Origin: Thiobacillus sp.
Lineage (GTDB): Bacteria; Pseudomonadota; Gammaproteobacteria; Burkholderiales; Thiobacillaceae
Assembly: GCA_011391285.1 (NCBI GenBank)
Contig: JAABQU010000235.1
Span: 1 to 19,091 of the forward strand
Length of the DNA: 19,091 nucleotides
Reading direction: 5' to 3'
In this document: positions 7,377-14,492 of the stretch, piece after piece
How positions within the stretch are numbered: position 1 is the first letter of the stretch
Layout: the number at the start of each line of letters is the position of its first letter
The notes under the pieces: generated by a model
Told to the model about the DNA's origin: nothing
The model's input: only the letters and a program-made list of their open reading frames with translations
The model's database searches: none
Position numbers and translations under genes: made by a program

Positions 7377-8771
7377 ATGAACCATGCCGGAACAGAAGCC
7401 GTTATCCTTCCCGCCATGGAATTTTCGGACTATCTCCCCGACCCCACGCCCAGCCTGCCAGTGCTGACGGTAAGCGAACTCAACCGCATGGCGCGGCGCG
7501 CGCTGGAGTCGCAATTGCCGCTTTTGTGGGTGGAAGGCGAAGTGTCCAACTTCATCCGCGCGGCCTCAGGCCATTGGTATTTTTCCCTGAAGGACGCAAA
7601 TGCGCAGGTGCGTTGCGTGATGTTCCGCGGCCGCAACCAGTTCGCCGATTTCACCCCGGCCAACGGTGACCACGTGGAAATCCGCGCCCTGCCCTCGCTG
7701 TACGAAGCGCGCGGCGAATTCCAGCTGGGCGCCGAAGCGATCCGCCGCGCCGGCGCCGGACGCCTATACGAAGCCTTCCTCAAGCTGAAGGCCAAGCTGG
7801 AAGCGGAAGGCCTGTTCGACCCGGCGAAGAAACGTGCTCTGCCGCGCTTTCCGCGCGGCCTGGGCATCGTCACCTCGCCGCAGGCTGCGGCCCTGCACGA
7901 CGTGCTGACCGCGCTTTCGCGCCGCATGCCGGGCCTGCCGGTGATCCTCTACCCCACCCCGGTGCAAGGCGCCGGCGCCGGTGCACAGATCGCCGCAGCC
8001 ATCCGCACGGCGGGCGAGCGCGCCGAATGCGACGTGCTGCTGGTGTGCCGCGGCGGCGGTTCGCTGGAAGACCTGTGGGCGTTCAACGACGAGGCAGTGG
8101 CACGCGCGATTGCCGCAAGCCCGATGCCGGTGGTGAGCGGGGTCGGCCACGAAACCGATTTCACCTTGGCCGACTTTGCCGCCGACCTGCGCGCGCCCAC
8201 CCCGACGGCGGCTGCCGAGCTCGCCAGCCCAGTGCGGGCCGAGCTGTTGATGCAGCTGGAGCAGCTGGCGCGCCGGCTGCAGCATCACCTCGCGCGCAGG
8301 CAGCAGACCGAGATGCAGCGCCTGGATTATCTGGCGCGCCGCCTGGTCCACCCGGCCGAGCAACTGCGCCGCCGGCAGACCGAGCTCACCCAGTTGGCGC
8401 AGCGGCTGCGCCACGCCAGCGGCGCCCGCCTGAACACCGAACAACTGCGCATCGCGCGGCTGAGCCAGCGACTGGTGACGCCGCGCCATGTCATCCAGCG
8501 CGAGCAGCAACGGCTGGACGCGCTGGGCCTGCGCATCCAGCGCGCGGTCGAGGGTAGTTTGGGTCAGCGACGGCTCAATCTGGCGCGGCTGACCAGCAGC
8601 CTCGCCCATCTCAATCCGGAAGGCGTACTGGCGCGCGGCTACAGCATCGTGCAACTGGAAAACGGCGCGGTGGTGCAGGATGCAGCGGCGCTGAAGTCCG
8701 GCGACCGCATCGGCATCCGCTTCCACCGCGGGCAGGCCCGCGCCAGGGTCGAGTCGACAAGCATGGATTAA
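7377..8771 (+). CDS. xseA: Exodeoxyribonuclease VII large subunit
   Basis: Catalytic large subunit of the ATP-independent single-strand exonuclease VII, acting in the cytoplasm in repair. At 464 aa it is near the E. coli length. The N-terminal OB fold covers about 28-125 ([26 protein letters not shown]). The catalytic domain contains [14 protein letters not shown] and the signature [17 protein letters not shown] / [14 protein letters not shown] / [11 protein letters not shown]. The C-terminal third is Gln/Arg/Leu-rich coiled coil ending in LARGYSIV. There is no clear ribosome site at the first ATG or at the alternative Met at residue 14 (7416), so the exact start is uncertain. No xseB is nearby. 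The gene is convergent with miaA across a palindromic repeat. Confidence 0.95.
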   Translation: MNHAGTEAVILPAMEFSDYLPDPTPSLPVLTVSELNRMARRALESQLPLLWVEGEVSNFIRAASGHWYFSLKDANAQVRCVMFRGRNQFADFTPANGDHVEIRALPSLYEARGEFQLGAEAIRRAGAGRLYEAFLKLKAKLEAEGLFDPAKKRALPRFPRGLGIVTSPQAAALHDVLTALSRRMPGLPVILYPTPVQGAGAGAQIAAAIRTAGERAECDVLLVCRGGGSLEDLWAFNDEAVARAIAASPMPVVSGVGHETDFTLADFAADLRAPTPTAAAELASPVRAELLMQLEQLARRLQHHLARRQQTEMQRLDYLARRLVHPAEQLRRRQTELTQLAQRLRHASGARLNTEQLRIARLSQRLVTPRHVIQREQQRLDALGLRIQRAVEGSLGQRRLNLARLTSSLAHLNPEGVLARGYSIVQLENGAVVQDAAALKSGDRIGIRFHRGQARARVESTSMD

Positions 8772-8780
8772 AGCCTCCCC

Positions 8781-8881
8781 CCGTCATTGCGAGCGAAGCG
8801 AAGCAATCCAGGAATGTTTGCTTAATCGAAGCACTGGATTGCCGCGCGGAGTTTGTGCCCTCCGTATGCTCGCAATGACGG
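8781..8881. repeat. 101-bp palindromic repeat element (CGTCATTGCGAG type)
   Basis: The element has perfect 14-bp terminal inverted repeats, CCGTCATTGCGAGC (8781-8794) and GCTCGCAATGACGG (8868-8881). It has an inner pair, GCAATCCAG (8803-8811) and CTGGATTGC (8834-8842). It would fold into a long hairpin. The sequence belongs to a dispersed repeat found in many bacterial genomes, known to produce false reading frames containing FLDCFASLAMT, as one antisense frame does here. It fills the gap between the convergent xseA and miaA ends (10 and 4 bases from the two stops) and could act as a bidirectional terminator or mRNA-end stabiliser. It carries no gene, so it would be a non-autonomous MITE/REP-like element. 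Confidence 0.85.
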
Positions 8882-8885
8882 CCGC

Positions 8886-9827
8886 TCAAGTTTGCAGATG
8901 GCGCGCCACCAGCGTCGTCGCCTGGGCGTCCAGATCCTCCGCCAAACAATCCAGCGCCACCGCATCCGGCCACGAGCGCAGCCAGGTGAGCTGGCGCTTG
9001 GCAAGCTGGCGGGTGGCGGCGATGCCCTGCTCCCGCAATTCCCCCAAATCGATCTCGCCTTCCAGATAGGCCCACGCCTGGCGATAGCCGACCGCGCGCA
9101 TGGCCGGCAGGTCGGCCGTCAGCGCAAAGGTCTGGCGCAGGGATTTCAGTTCGTCGATCAGGCCTTCGGCCAGCATGGCGTCGAAGCGCGCGGCAATGCG
9201 CTGATGCAGCACCGCGCGGTCGGATGGGATCAGGGCGAGCTGCAGCACGCGGTAGGGCAACTCGGACTGCGCGCGGGCAAGCAGCGCCGACATCGGCGTG
9301 CCGGTGAGCCGGAAGATTTCCAACGCGCGGCCGATGCGCTGGGAATCGTTGGGCGCCAGCCTGGTCGCAGTCTCCGGGTCGACTGCGGCCAGTTCGGCGT
9401 GCAGCACGGGCCAGCCGCGTTCCGCGGCCTCGGCCTCCAGTTGTTTCCGCAAGGCCGCATCGGCGCGCGGCAGGTCGTCCAGTCCCTGCAGCAAGGCACG
9501 GAAATACAGCATGGTGCCGCCGACCAGCAGCGGCACGCGGCCGCGTGCAGTGATGTCGGCCATCAGCCGAAGCGCATCGTCGCAGAACGCCGCCGCCGAA
9601 TAGGCTTCGGTGGGGCCGCGGATGTCCAGCAGGTGATGTGGCGCGCGGGCGAGCGTCGCGGCGTCGGGCTTGGCCGTGCCGATATTCATGCCGCGGTACA
9701 CCAGGGCCGAGTCGACGCTGATGATTTCGAGCGGAAAGCGTTCCACCAGGCTGACCGCCAGCGCGGTCTTGCCCGAGGCAGTCGGGCCCATGAGGAAAAT
9801 GGCGGGCGGATGGCGGGGTGCTGACAT
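8886..9827 (-). CDS. miaA: tRNA dimethylallyltransferase
   Basis: Transfers the dimethylallyl group from DMAPP to A37 of tRNAs reading UNN codons. The 313-aa product has P-loop GPTASGKT (14-21), the substrate-recognition block [18 protein letters not shown] (about 37-54), [21 protein letters not shown], and the C-terminal [12 protein letters not shown]. All match MiaA. The start is the first ATG before the P-loop. A small GC hairpin (9829-9845) abuts the start codon, leaving no normal Shine-Dalgarno. In many proteobacteria miaA directly follows mutL; here the aldolase, the SOR-like gene and the S24-like gene lie between them. Confidence 0.96.
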   Translation of the reverse strand: MSAPRHPPAIFLMGPTASGKTALAVSLVERFPLEIISVDSALVYRGMNIGTAKPDAATLARAPHHLLDIRGPTEAYSAAAFCDDALRLMADITARGRVPLLVGGTMLYFRALLQGLDDLPRADAALRKQLEAEAAERGWPVLHAELAAVDPETATRLAPNDSQRIGRALEIFRLTGTPMSALLARAQSELPYRVLQLALIPSDRAVLHQRIAARFDAMLAEGLIDELKSLRQTFALTADLPAMRAVGYRQAWAYLEGEIDLGELREQGIAATRQLAKRQLTWLRSWPDAVALDCLAEDLDAQATTLVARHLQT

Positions 9828-9828
9828 G

Positions 9829-9845
9829 GGGGGCGATTATCCCCC
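9829..9845 (-). promoter_or_regulatory. GC hairpin directly upstream of the miaA start codon
   Basis: On the minus strand GGGGG (9845-9841) and CCCCC (9833-9829) flank a 7-base loop and end one base before the miaA ATG. The G run is the only Shine-Dalgarno-like sequence and would be hidden in the stem. Control of miaA translation by this structure is an inference. Confidence 0.35.
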
Positions 9846-9973
9846 AGCTTGGTTGTCTCAGCCGATGCGCGGCGCGTCGCGGCCGGGTACCGCAGTACAA
9901 ACAGCGTCTAGACTGTGAGGGTAGGCATGAATGACCTGCCTGATCATTTTTCCCGACCGGAGTCCCAAATAGC

Positions 9974-10996
9974 ATGAATATCGACGAACTCAAATCCGTG
10001 GCCAATGCCATTGTCGCGGAGCAGAAGGGCGTGCTGGCAGCAGACGAAAGCACCCCCACCATCCAAAAGCGTTTCGCTTCGATCCAGGTGGAATCCACTG
10101 AGGAGACCCGCCGCCGCTACCGCGAAATCCTGTTTACGGCCGACGGCATCGAGCGCACGGTCGGCGGCGTCATCCTTTACGACGAGACCCTGCGCCAGAG
10201 CACGCGTGAGGGTATCCCCTTCCCCAGGCTGCTGGCCGACCGGGGCATCATTCCCGGTATCAAGGTCGACCAGGGCGCCAAGGCGCTGGCGCTGTACCCG
10301 GGCGAAAAGGTGACCGAGGGCCTCGACGGCTTGCGCGAGCGGCTTGCTGAATACAGGCAGCTGGGCGCGCAGTTCGCCAAGTGGCGGGCTGTGATCGAGA
10401 TCGACGAACACGACATTCCGTCGCCCTTCGGCATTCGCGCCAATGCCCATGCGCTGGCCCGCTACGCCGCGCTGTGCCAGGAAGCGGGACTGGTGCCGAT
10501 CGTGGAACCGGAAGTGCTGATGGACGGCGCCCACAGCATCGAGCGCTGCGAGGCGGTGACGGAACAGGTGCTGCAGGCGGTTTTTGCCGAACTCGACGCC
10601 CACCGGGTGGCATTCGAGGGCATGCTGCTGAAGCCGAACATGGTGATTGCCGGCAAGCTGTGCCCGGTCCAAGCCAGCGTGCTGGAGGTGGCTGCAGCCA
10701 CGCTGCGCTGCCTCAGGCGCACCGTGCCGGCGGCGGTTCCCGGCATCGTGTTCCTCTCCGGCGGGCAAAGCGCCGCCGATGCGACCGATCACCTGAACGC
10801 CATGAACGCGATGGAGCCGCAACCGTGGCAGGTCAGCTTTTCCTATGGGCGCGCGCTGCAGGCGCCAGTGCTGGAGGCTTGGCGGGGGCAGGAGGAGAAT
10901 GTCGTCGCCGCGCAGCGCGCGCTGCTGAACCGCTGCCATCTGAACGGCCTGGCTCGCGCCGGAAAATATGCCCGCAGCATGGAAAGCACCGCGTAA
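9974..10996 (+). CDS. Class I fructose-bisphosphate aldolase (eukaryotic-type, Schiff-base)
   Basis: Cleaves or forms fructose-1,6-bisphosphate (and probably sedoheptulose-1,7-bisphosphate) through a lysine Schiff base, without metal. The 340-aa product matches the eukaryotic-type class I family: KGVLAADEST (18-27), AKWRAVI with K136, the acid pair in VPIVEPEVLMDG (E178, E180), and LLKPNMV with the Schiff-base lysine K220. SGGQS and the phosphate-binding SFSYGRALQ region complete the barrel. The C-terminal Tyr of animal aldolases is absent; this protein ends in ESTA. GGAG lies about 12 bases before the ATG. I see no clear promoter in the upstream 146-bp gap; an 8-bp palindrome GTCTAGAC (about 9907-9914) lies there. 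In an autotroph it could serve the Calvin cycle with the PPi-PFK. It is the only plus-strand gene between miaA and tsaE. Confidence 0.95.
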   Translation: MNIDELKSVANAIVAEQKGVLAADESTPTIQKRFASIQVESTEETRRRYREILFTADGIERTVGGVILYDETLRQSTREGIPFPRLLADRGIIPGIKVDQGAKALALYPGEKVTEGLDGLRERLAEYRQLGAQFAKWRAVIEIDEHDIPSPFGIRANAHALARYAALCQEAGLVPIVEPEVLMDGAHSIERCEAVTEQVLQAVFAELDAHRVAFEGMLLKPNMVIAGKLCPVQASVLEVAAATLRCLRRTVPAAVPGIVFLSGGQSAADATDHLNAMNAMEPQPWQVSFSYGRALQAPVLEAWRGQEENVVAAQRALLNRCHLNGLARAGKYARSMESTA

Positions 10997-11074
10997 GTTG
11001 AAGCGGGCGGTGAACGCAATGGAACGCCACTGGCTTGAGCCCTGTTGAACCACGCCCTGCCGGACAAGCGGCCA

Positions 11075-11107
11075 CAAAAAAGCGGCGGGGGCAACCCCGC
11101 CGCTTTG
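11075..11107 (-). terminator. Strong GC terminator between convergent aldolase and SOR-like genes
   Basis: An 11-bp perfect stem, AAGCGGCGGGG (11080-11090) and CCCCGCCGCTT (11095-11105), has a 4-base loop. On the minus strand it is followed by six T residues, making it the terminator of the SOR-like gene. On the plus strand the T tract is short (CTTTGG), so it is a weaker terminator for the aldolase. Confidence 0.88.
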
Positions 11108-11124
11108 GCCAGCCGCTAACGCAA

Positions 11125-11580
11125 TCAGGCCGCGTTGGCGTACTGCGCCTTGGCCTTGCGAGCGGCCTCGATTTCCTCAGGGCCGTAAGCCTTGCCGGAC
11201 CACAGCATTTCGTAGGCGATTTCCTCGTTGCCGTTCTCGCACAGGTCCAGGACTTTCTGGAACAGGGGCTGGAAGGTTTCCGACTTGTGCGACTTCTCGT
11301 GGTTCTCGAAGGTGGTCCAGAAAGTCACGATCAGCGCCTCCTTGCCTTTCATCGGGCTTTCGACGGCCTGGCCGATGGTCGAACCTTCGTTCGACACCAT
11401 GCCGGAGTTCAGCGCGACGAATCCGCCGACGAAGCCGGTATCGGAATGGTAGGTCTTGACGTTTTCACACAAAAACGCGACCCGTTCCTGCAGGTCGTCC
11501 ACGGTGTATTCAGGTTTCAGAATCACCCGGTTCACGGTCACGACACCGTCGGAAGGGAAATTAGCGATCAGTCCACTCAT
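11125..11580 (-). CDS. Ferredoxin-like-fold protein resembling half of a sulfur oxygenase reductase (SOR/ABM-like)
   Basis: I do not recognise an exact named family. The 151-aa soluble product looks like a dimeric alpha/beta-barrel (ABM-type) domain. Compared from memory with archaeal sulfur oxygenase reductase, its order of elements matches the N-terminal half. These are a first strand, a helix with a Cys (C38), GFVGG (49-53), then TFW followed by H94-x3-H98, and E119/E120 just before IAYE. In SOR the mononuclear iron is held by His86, His90 and Glu114, and Cys31 is the reactive cysteine, so the pattern is suggestive. SOR is about 310 aa with two such halves; this protein has one. General ABM domains also carry a conserved His in this helix, so a non-SOR monooxygenase-like or structural role is possible. 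AGGAG lies 8 bases before the ATG. An IscR-like site overlaps its promoter and a strong terminator follows, so it is a single-gene transcript. Confidence 0.75.
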   Translation of the reverse strand: MSGLIANFPSDGVVTVNRVILKPEYTVDDLQERVAFLCENVKTYHSDTGFVGGFVALNSGMVSNEGSTIGQAVESPMKGKEALIVTFWTTFENHEKSHKSETFQPLFQKVLDLCENGNEEIAYEMLWSGKAYGPEEIEAARKAKAQYANAA

Positions 11581-11617
11581 GGTTTTTCTCCTGTTGGGAA
11601 GGGTTGAACAGGACTCC

Positions 11618-11649
11618 AGTCTATATACCTGAGTAATTTAGTCAACTAC
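11618..11649 (-). promoter_or_regulatory. Candidate promoter of the SOR-like gene overlapped by an IscR type 1-like operator
   Basis: On the minus strand TTGACT (11645-11640) and TAGACT (11623-11618) are separated by 16 bases. On the plus strand 11625-11649 contains the core TGAGTAATTTAGTCAAC. Against the 25-position IscR type 1 consensus (ATASYYGACTRWWWYAGTCRRSTAT) I count 23 matches. The operator covers the -35 and the spacer, which suggests repression when IscR or a related Rrf2 regulator is bound. Confidence 0.62.
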
Positions 11650-11738
11650 TTTATTTAATAGTTTGATGGGCACATAGATAGCTTTGATTGATACGCGACC
11701 CGCACATCTTAATTACTTTCAACAACTTACAGGTTGAA

Positions 11739-12101
11739 TCAGATGTAGCGCTTCTGCTCGCTGCGTTTTCCCGGCCGTTTCTTCATGATGACCACGCCCT
11801 TGGCGACGTCGATGTCGGCCACCGGTATGTTCTCGTACAGCGGATTGAGCGGCTTCAGCATCCAGCCTTCCTGATGCTTCACCATCTGCCGGAAAATGTA
11901 TTCGTCGTTGACGTATGCGACCACGTAGGAGCCGTCCTTCACCAGGCCGGACGGCTCGACCACGATGATTTCGCCCTCTTCAAATTCGGGCATCATCGAG
12001 TCGCCCAGCACCATCAAGGCATAGGGCTCGGAGCCGGCGCAGTTGCTGGCCTCGTTGATTTCCTGGATAGGAATGGTCTTGCGTTCGGTGGGTTCGTTCA
12101 T
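11739..12101 (-). CDS. Stand-alone S24 (LexA/UmuD-type) peptidase-like domain, catalytic Lys apparently replaced
   Basis: This 120-aa protein aligns with the C-terminal self-cleavage domain of LexA, UmuD and CI repressors. It has GDSM with the nucleophile position S35, EEGEIIVVEP (41-50), DGSYVVAYV, and PLNPLYENI as in lambda CI. The general-base Lys of the family (VKRL or FKKL) lines up with R71 in IFRQM, so normal Ser-Lys catalysis is doubtful. Only about 25 residues precede the domain: there is no helix-turn-helix and no room for the usual cleavage loop. It is therefore neither a LexA repressor nor a standard UmuD. It may be a degenerate, scaffold-like S24 protein. It lies 64 bases downstream of mutL, with its own TATAAT and an IscR-like site. 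Function unknown. Confidence 0.82.
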   Translation of the reverse strand: MNEPTERKTIPIQEINEASNCAGSEPYALMVLGDSMMPEFEEGEIIVVEPSGLVKDGSYVVAYVNDEYIFRQMVKHQEGWMLKPLNPLYENIPVADIDVAKGVVIMKKRPGKRSEQKRYI

Positions 12102-12114
12102 GGCGGGCTCATCA

Positions 12115-12142
12115 ATACCTGACTAATTAACTCGGGATTATA
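12115..12142 (-). promoter_or_regulatory. S24-like gene promoter with IscR type 1-like site over the -10/start region
   Basis: A perfect TATAAT (minus strand, 12142-12137) gives a start near 12130, about 30 bases before the gene. A clear -35 is lacking. On the plus strand 12115-12139 begins ATACCTGACTAATTAACTC. It matches the IscR type 1 consensus at 21 of 25 positions by my count, with the left arm perfect. It shares the ATACCTGA-n-TAATT-n-A-n-TC pattern with the site before the SOR-like gene. Its position just downstream of the -10 suggests repression. Confidence 0.58.
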
Positions 12143-12165
12143 GCGAAAACGGCCGACCGAAAAAA

Positions 12166-13956
12166 TCAGCGGCCGCGCATGAACATGCCGTCGAGTTCCT
12201 TGAGACCGATCTGGAACCAGGTGGGGCGACCATGGTTGCACTGCCCGGCCCGTTCGGTGGCTTCCATCTCGCGCAGCAGCGCATTCATTTCGGGCAGCGT
12301 GAGCATCCGGTTGGCGCGCACCGCGCCGTGGCAGGCAAGCGTCGCCAGCAGTTCGTTGCGGCGTTCGGCCAGCAGGCGCGCGACGCCGAATTCGGCGACT
12401 TCAGCGAGCACCGCTCGGGTCAGCTCCACCGGGTCGGCATTCCTCAGCAGCCAAGGCACCGAGCGCACTGCCACCGAGGTCGGCGAAGTGATCGACAGTT
12501 CGAAGCCGATACCGGCGAGCGCATCCAGATGCGGGCCGATTTCCGCGACGTCGCGCGCGTCGACCGTGAGCGCGACCGGGATCAGCAGGGTCTGCGCCGG
12601 GACCGCGCGGGCATCGAGCGCGGTCTTGAGCTTTTCGTAGACGACGCGCTCGTGCGCCGCGTGCATGTCGACCAGCACCAGCCCCTGCGCATTCTGCGCC
12701 AGCACGTAGACGCCATGCAGCTGCCCCAGCGCGTAACCGAGCGGCGGTGCGTCGACGCCATCGGGCAAGGGCTGCGCCGCAGGCGCAACAACCTCCCCTG
12801 GCCCCTGAATCCTGGCCCCTAGTCCCTGATCCAGCGGCGCATAGAACGCAATCGCCCCGTTCACCTGCAGCGGCATCGACGCCTGCTGCGGCGTGCCATG
12901 GCCTGGCCTGAACCCGGCCGGCGCCTGTCCCTCCGGCACAACCACCGCCCCCGCCTCGACCGGTGCCGACAGCAGGCGCTCGACCGCATGGAACAGAAAC
13001 TGGTGCACGCCGCGGCTGTCCCGGAAGCGGATCTCGGTCTTGGCCGGATGCACGTTCACATCCACCAGATCCGGCGGCAGGCTGATGAACAGGCAATACG
13101 CCGGGTTCAGCTGGTGATGCAGGACGTCGCGGTACGCTTCCTTCAGCGCGTGGACGATCAGCTTGTCGCGCACGTAGCGGCCGTTGACGAACACGTGCTG
13201 GCTGTCGCGGCTGACGGTGGCGGCACCGGGGCGGATCACCCAGCCGCTCAGCCGCAGCGCCCCGGCGGCCGCATCGACCGCAATGGTGTTGTGCTCGAAG
13301 GCCTCGCCCAGCACCTGGCGTACCCGCGCGTGGGCCGGCTCGACATTCAGGCGCAACTGCACCCGCCCGTTGTGGGTGAGCGTGAACGCCACCTGCGGGT
13401 TGGCCAGCGCCAGCCGCCGCACGGTTTCAGCGCAGTGCGCGTATTCGGTGCCCTCGGTCTTGAGGAACTTGCGCCGCGCCGGCGTGTTGAAAAACAGGTC
13501 CTGGATGTCGATGGTGGTGCCGGTCGCGCGCGCGGCCGGCGCGGGGTCGCTGAGGCGTCCGCCTTCGGCCTGCACCGTCCAGGCATGCTCGGCGCCGGTG
13601 TGATCGGAGTTGGCGCTTCGGCTGGTGAGCTGCACCCGCGCGATGGCGGCGATCGACGCCAGCGCCTCGCCGCGGAAACCCAGGCTCGCCACCTGTTCGA
13701 GGTCGGCCAGGCTGGCGATCTTGCTGGTGGCGTGCCGCGTCAGCGCGAGCGCGAGCTCGTCACGCGCGATGCCGCTGCCGTTGTCACTCACCCGGATGCG
13801 CTTGATGCCGCCTTGCTCGAGGTCGATCTGGATCTCGGTGGCGCCTGCATCGAGGCTGTTTTCGAGAATCTCTTTCAGGGCCGCAGCGGGACGCTCGACC
13901 ACCTCGCCGGCGGCGATCTGCGAAATCAGCACATCGGGCAGGACGCGGATGCTCAC
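12166..13956 (-). CDS. mutL: DNA mismatch repair protein MutL (endonuclease type), GTG start
   Basis: Couples mismatch recognition by MutS to strand incision. The 596-aa product has the N-terminal GHKL ATPase: E29 and N33 in KEILENSLDAGA, DNGSGI (58-63), GFRGEAL (93-99). A Pro/Ala/Gly-rich linker (about 331-405) follows, then a C-terminal dimerisation domain. That domain carries DMHAAHE...E (430-441), ACHGAVRA (541-548) and CNHGRP (573-578). These are the metal-binding motifs of nicking-type MutL found in bacteria without MutH, with Met in place of Gln in the first motif. The start is GTG at 13956, sharing GTGA with the stop of the upstream hemerythrin-like gene. It is the last clear gene of the tsaE operon. 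Confidence 0.96.
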   Translation of the reverse strand: MSIRVLPDVLISQIAAGEVVERPAAALKEILENSLDAGATEIQIDLEQGGIKRIRVSDNGSGIARDELALALTRHATSKIASLADLEQVASLGFRGEALASIAAIARVQLTSRSANSDHTGAEHAWTVQAEGGRLSDPAPAARATGTTIDIQDLFFNTPARRKFLKTEGTEYAHCAETVRRLALANPQVAFTLTHNGRVQLRLNVEPAHARVRQVLGEAFEHNTIAVDAAAGALRLSGWVIRPGAATVSRDSQHVFVNGRYVRDKLIVHALKEAYRDVLHHQLNPAYCLFISLPPDLVDVNVHPAKTEIRFRDSRGVHQFLFHAVERLLSAPVEAGAVVVPEGQAPAGFRPGHGTPQQASMPLQVNGAIAFYAPLDQGLGARIQGPGEVVAPAAQPLPDGVDAPPLGYALGQLHGVYVLAQNAQGLVLVDMHAAHERVVYEKLKTALDARAVPAQTLLIPVALTVDARDVAEIGPHLDALAGIGFELSITSPTSVAVRSVPWLLRNADPVELTRAVLAEVAEFGVARLLAERRNELLATLACHGAVRANRMLTLPEMNALLREMEATERAGQCNHGRPTWFQIGLKELDGMFMRGR

Positions 13957-14492
13957 AACCGTGCCTCGTATGGAACGCCGCGCCGCGCCGCCATGGCACG
14001 GCCGAGGCGTTCGAGCTCGGCTGCGCCGAGCACCTCACGCGCCAGCGGCAGCACATGGATGTTTTCGAATTCGAGGTGGCTTCGATTCAGCGCGATGAAA
14101 CGGCGCGTGGGCGCTTCGTCCAATAACGACGACGCGCCTGACTCGATCTGCTGCAAGCGAAACCGCAGGCGCCGCCAAAGCAGCGACAACTCATCGTGTT
14201 CCAGCGTCAGGGATTCGACCAGATCGCAGGCGCCAGGCGCGCCGGCCAGTTCCAGCAGTGGAAACAGGTTACGCTCCTCGTCGTCGTGGTGATGCACCGC
14301 TGCGGTATCGAAGTAGGCCAGCACCGCGCGCGCGGCCTGCTGCGCCTGTGCATCGGCGCCATGTGCGGGCAGATGGTCCAGCAGCTTTTCCAGGGTGTCG
14401 CACTGTTTGGCGATGCGGCCGTGGCAGGCCTCAAGCACCTCCAGCGGCCGGTCGAAACCCGGGGCCGCCGTGCCCAGCAGGCTGGCGGTCAT
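13953..14492 (-). CDS. Hemerythrin-like HHE cation-binding protein
   Basis: A 179-aa, mostly helical cytoplasmic protein with the hemerythrin-like ligand pattern: H24, the cluster HHHDDEE (67-73), H99 with E101, H139 and E143 in SHLEFENIH (138-146), and H146. Such domains bind a di-iron centre. They are linked in other bacteria to O2, NO or iron handling, or to repair of damaged iron centres. The specific role here is not visible. It overlaps both neighbours by 4 bp (ATGA with amiC, GTGA with mutL), so it is translationally coupled inside the amiC-mutL operon. It has no added signalling domain. Confidence 0.88.
   Translation of the reverse strand: MTASLLGTAAPGFDRPLEVLEACHGRIAKQCDTLEKLLDHLPAHGADAQAQQAARAVLAYFDTAAVHHHDDEERNLFPLLELAGAPGACDLVESLTLEHDELSLLWRRLRFRLQQIESGASSLLDEAPTRRFIALNRSHLEFENIHVLPLAREVLGAAELERLGRAMAARRGVPYEARL

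Noticed and set aside
9846..9973. Promoter for the aldolase gene
   Set aside because: TACAAA and TAGACT could be -10 elements but neither has a matching -35 at proper spacing, so no promoter is called.
8611..10098. Minus-strand 495-codon frame spanning the xseA end, the repeat, miaA and the aldolase start
   Set aside because: It crosses three real features, is Arg/Ala-rich, and contains the FLDCFASLAMT-like translation of the palindromic repeat, a known source of false proteins.
9944..11077. Minus-strand 377-codon frame antisense to the aldolase
   Set aside because: The plus-strand aldolase has all family motifs; the antisense product has none.
12898..14292. Plus-strand 464-codon frame antisense to mutL and the hemerythrin-like gene
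   Set aside because: It runs opposite two confident genes and shows no domain; explained by third-position GC bias.
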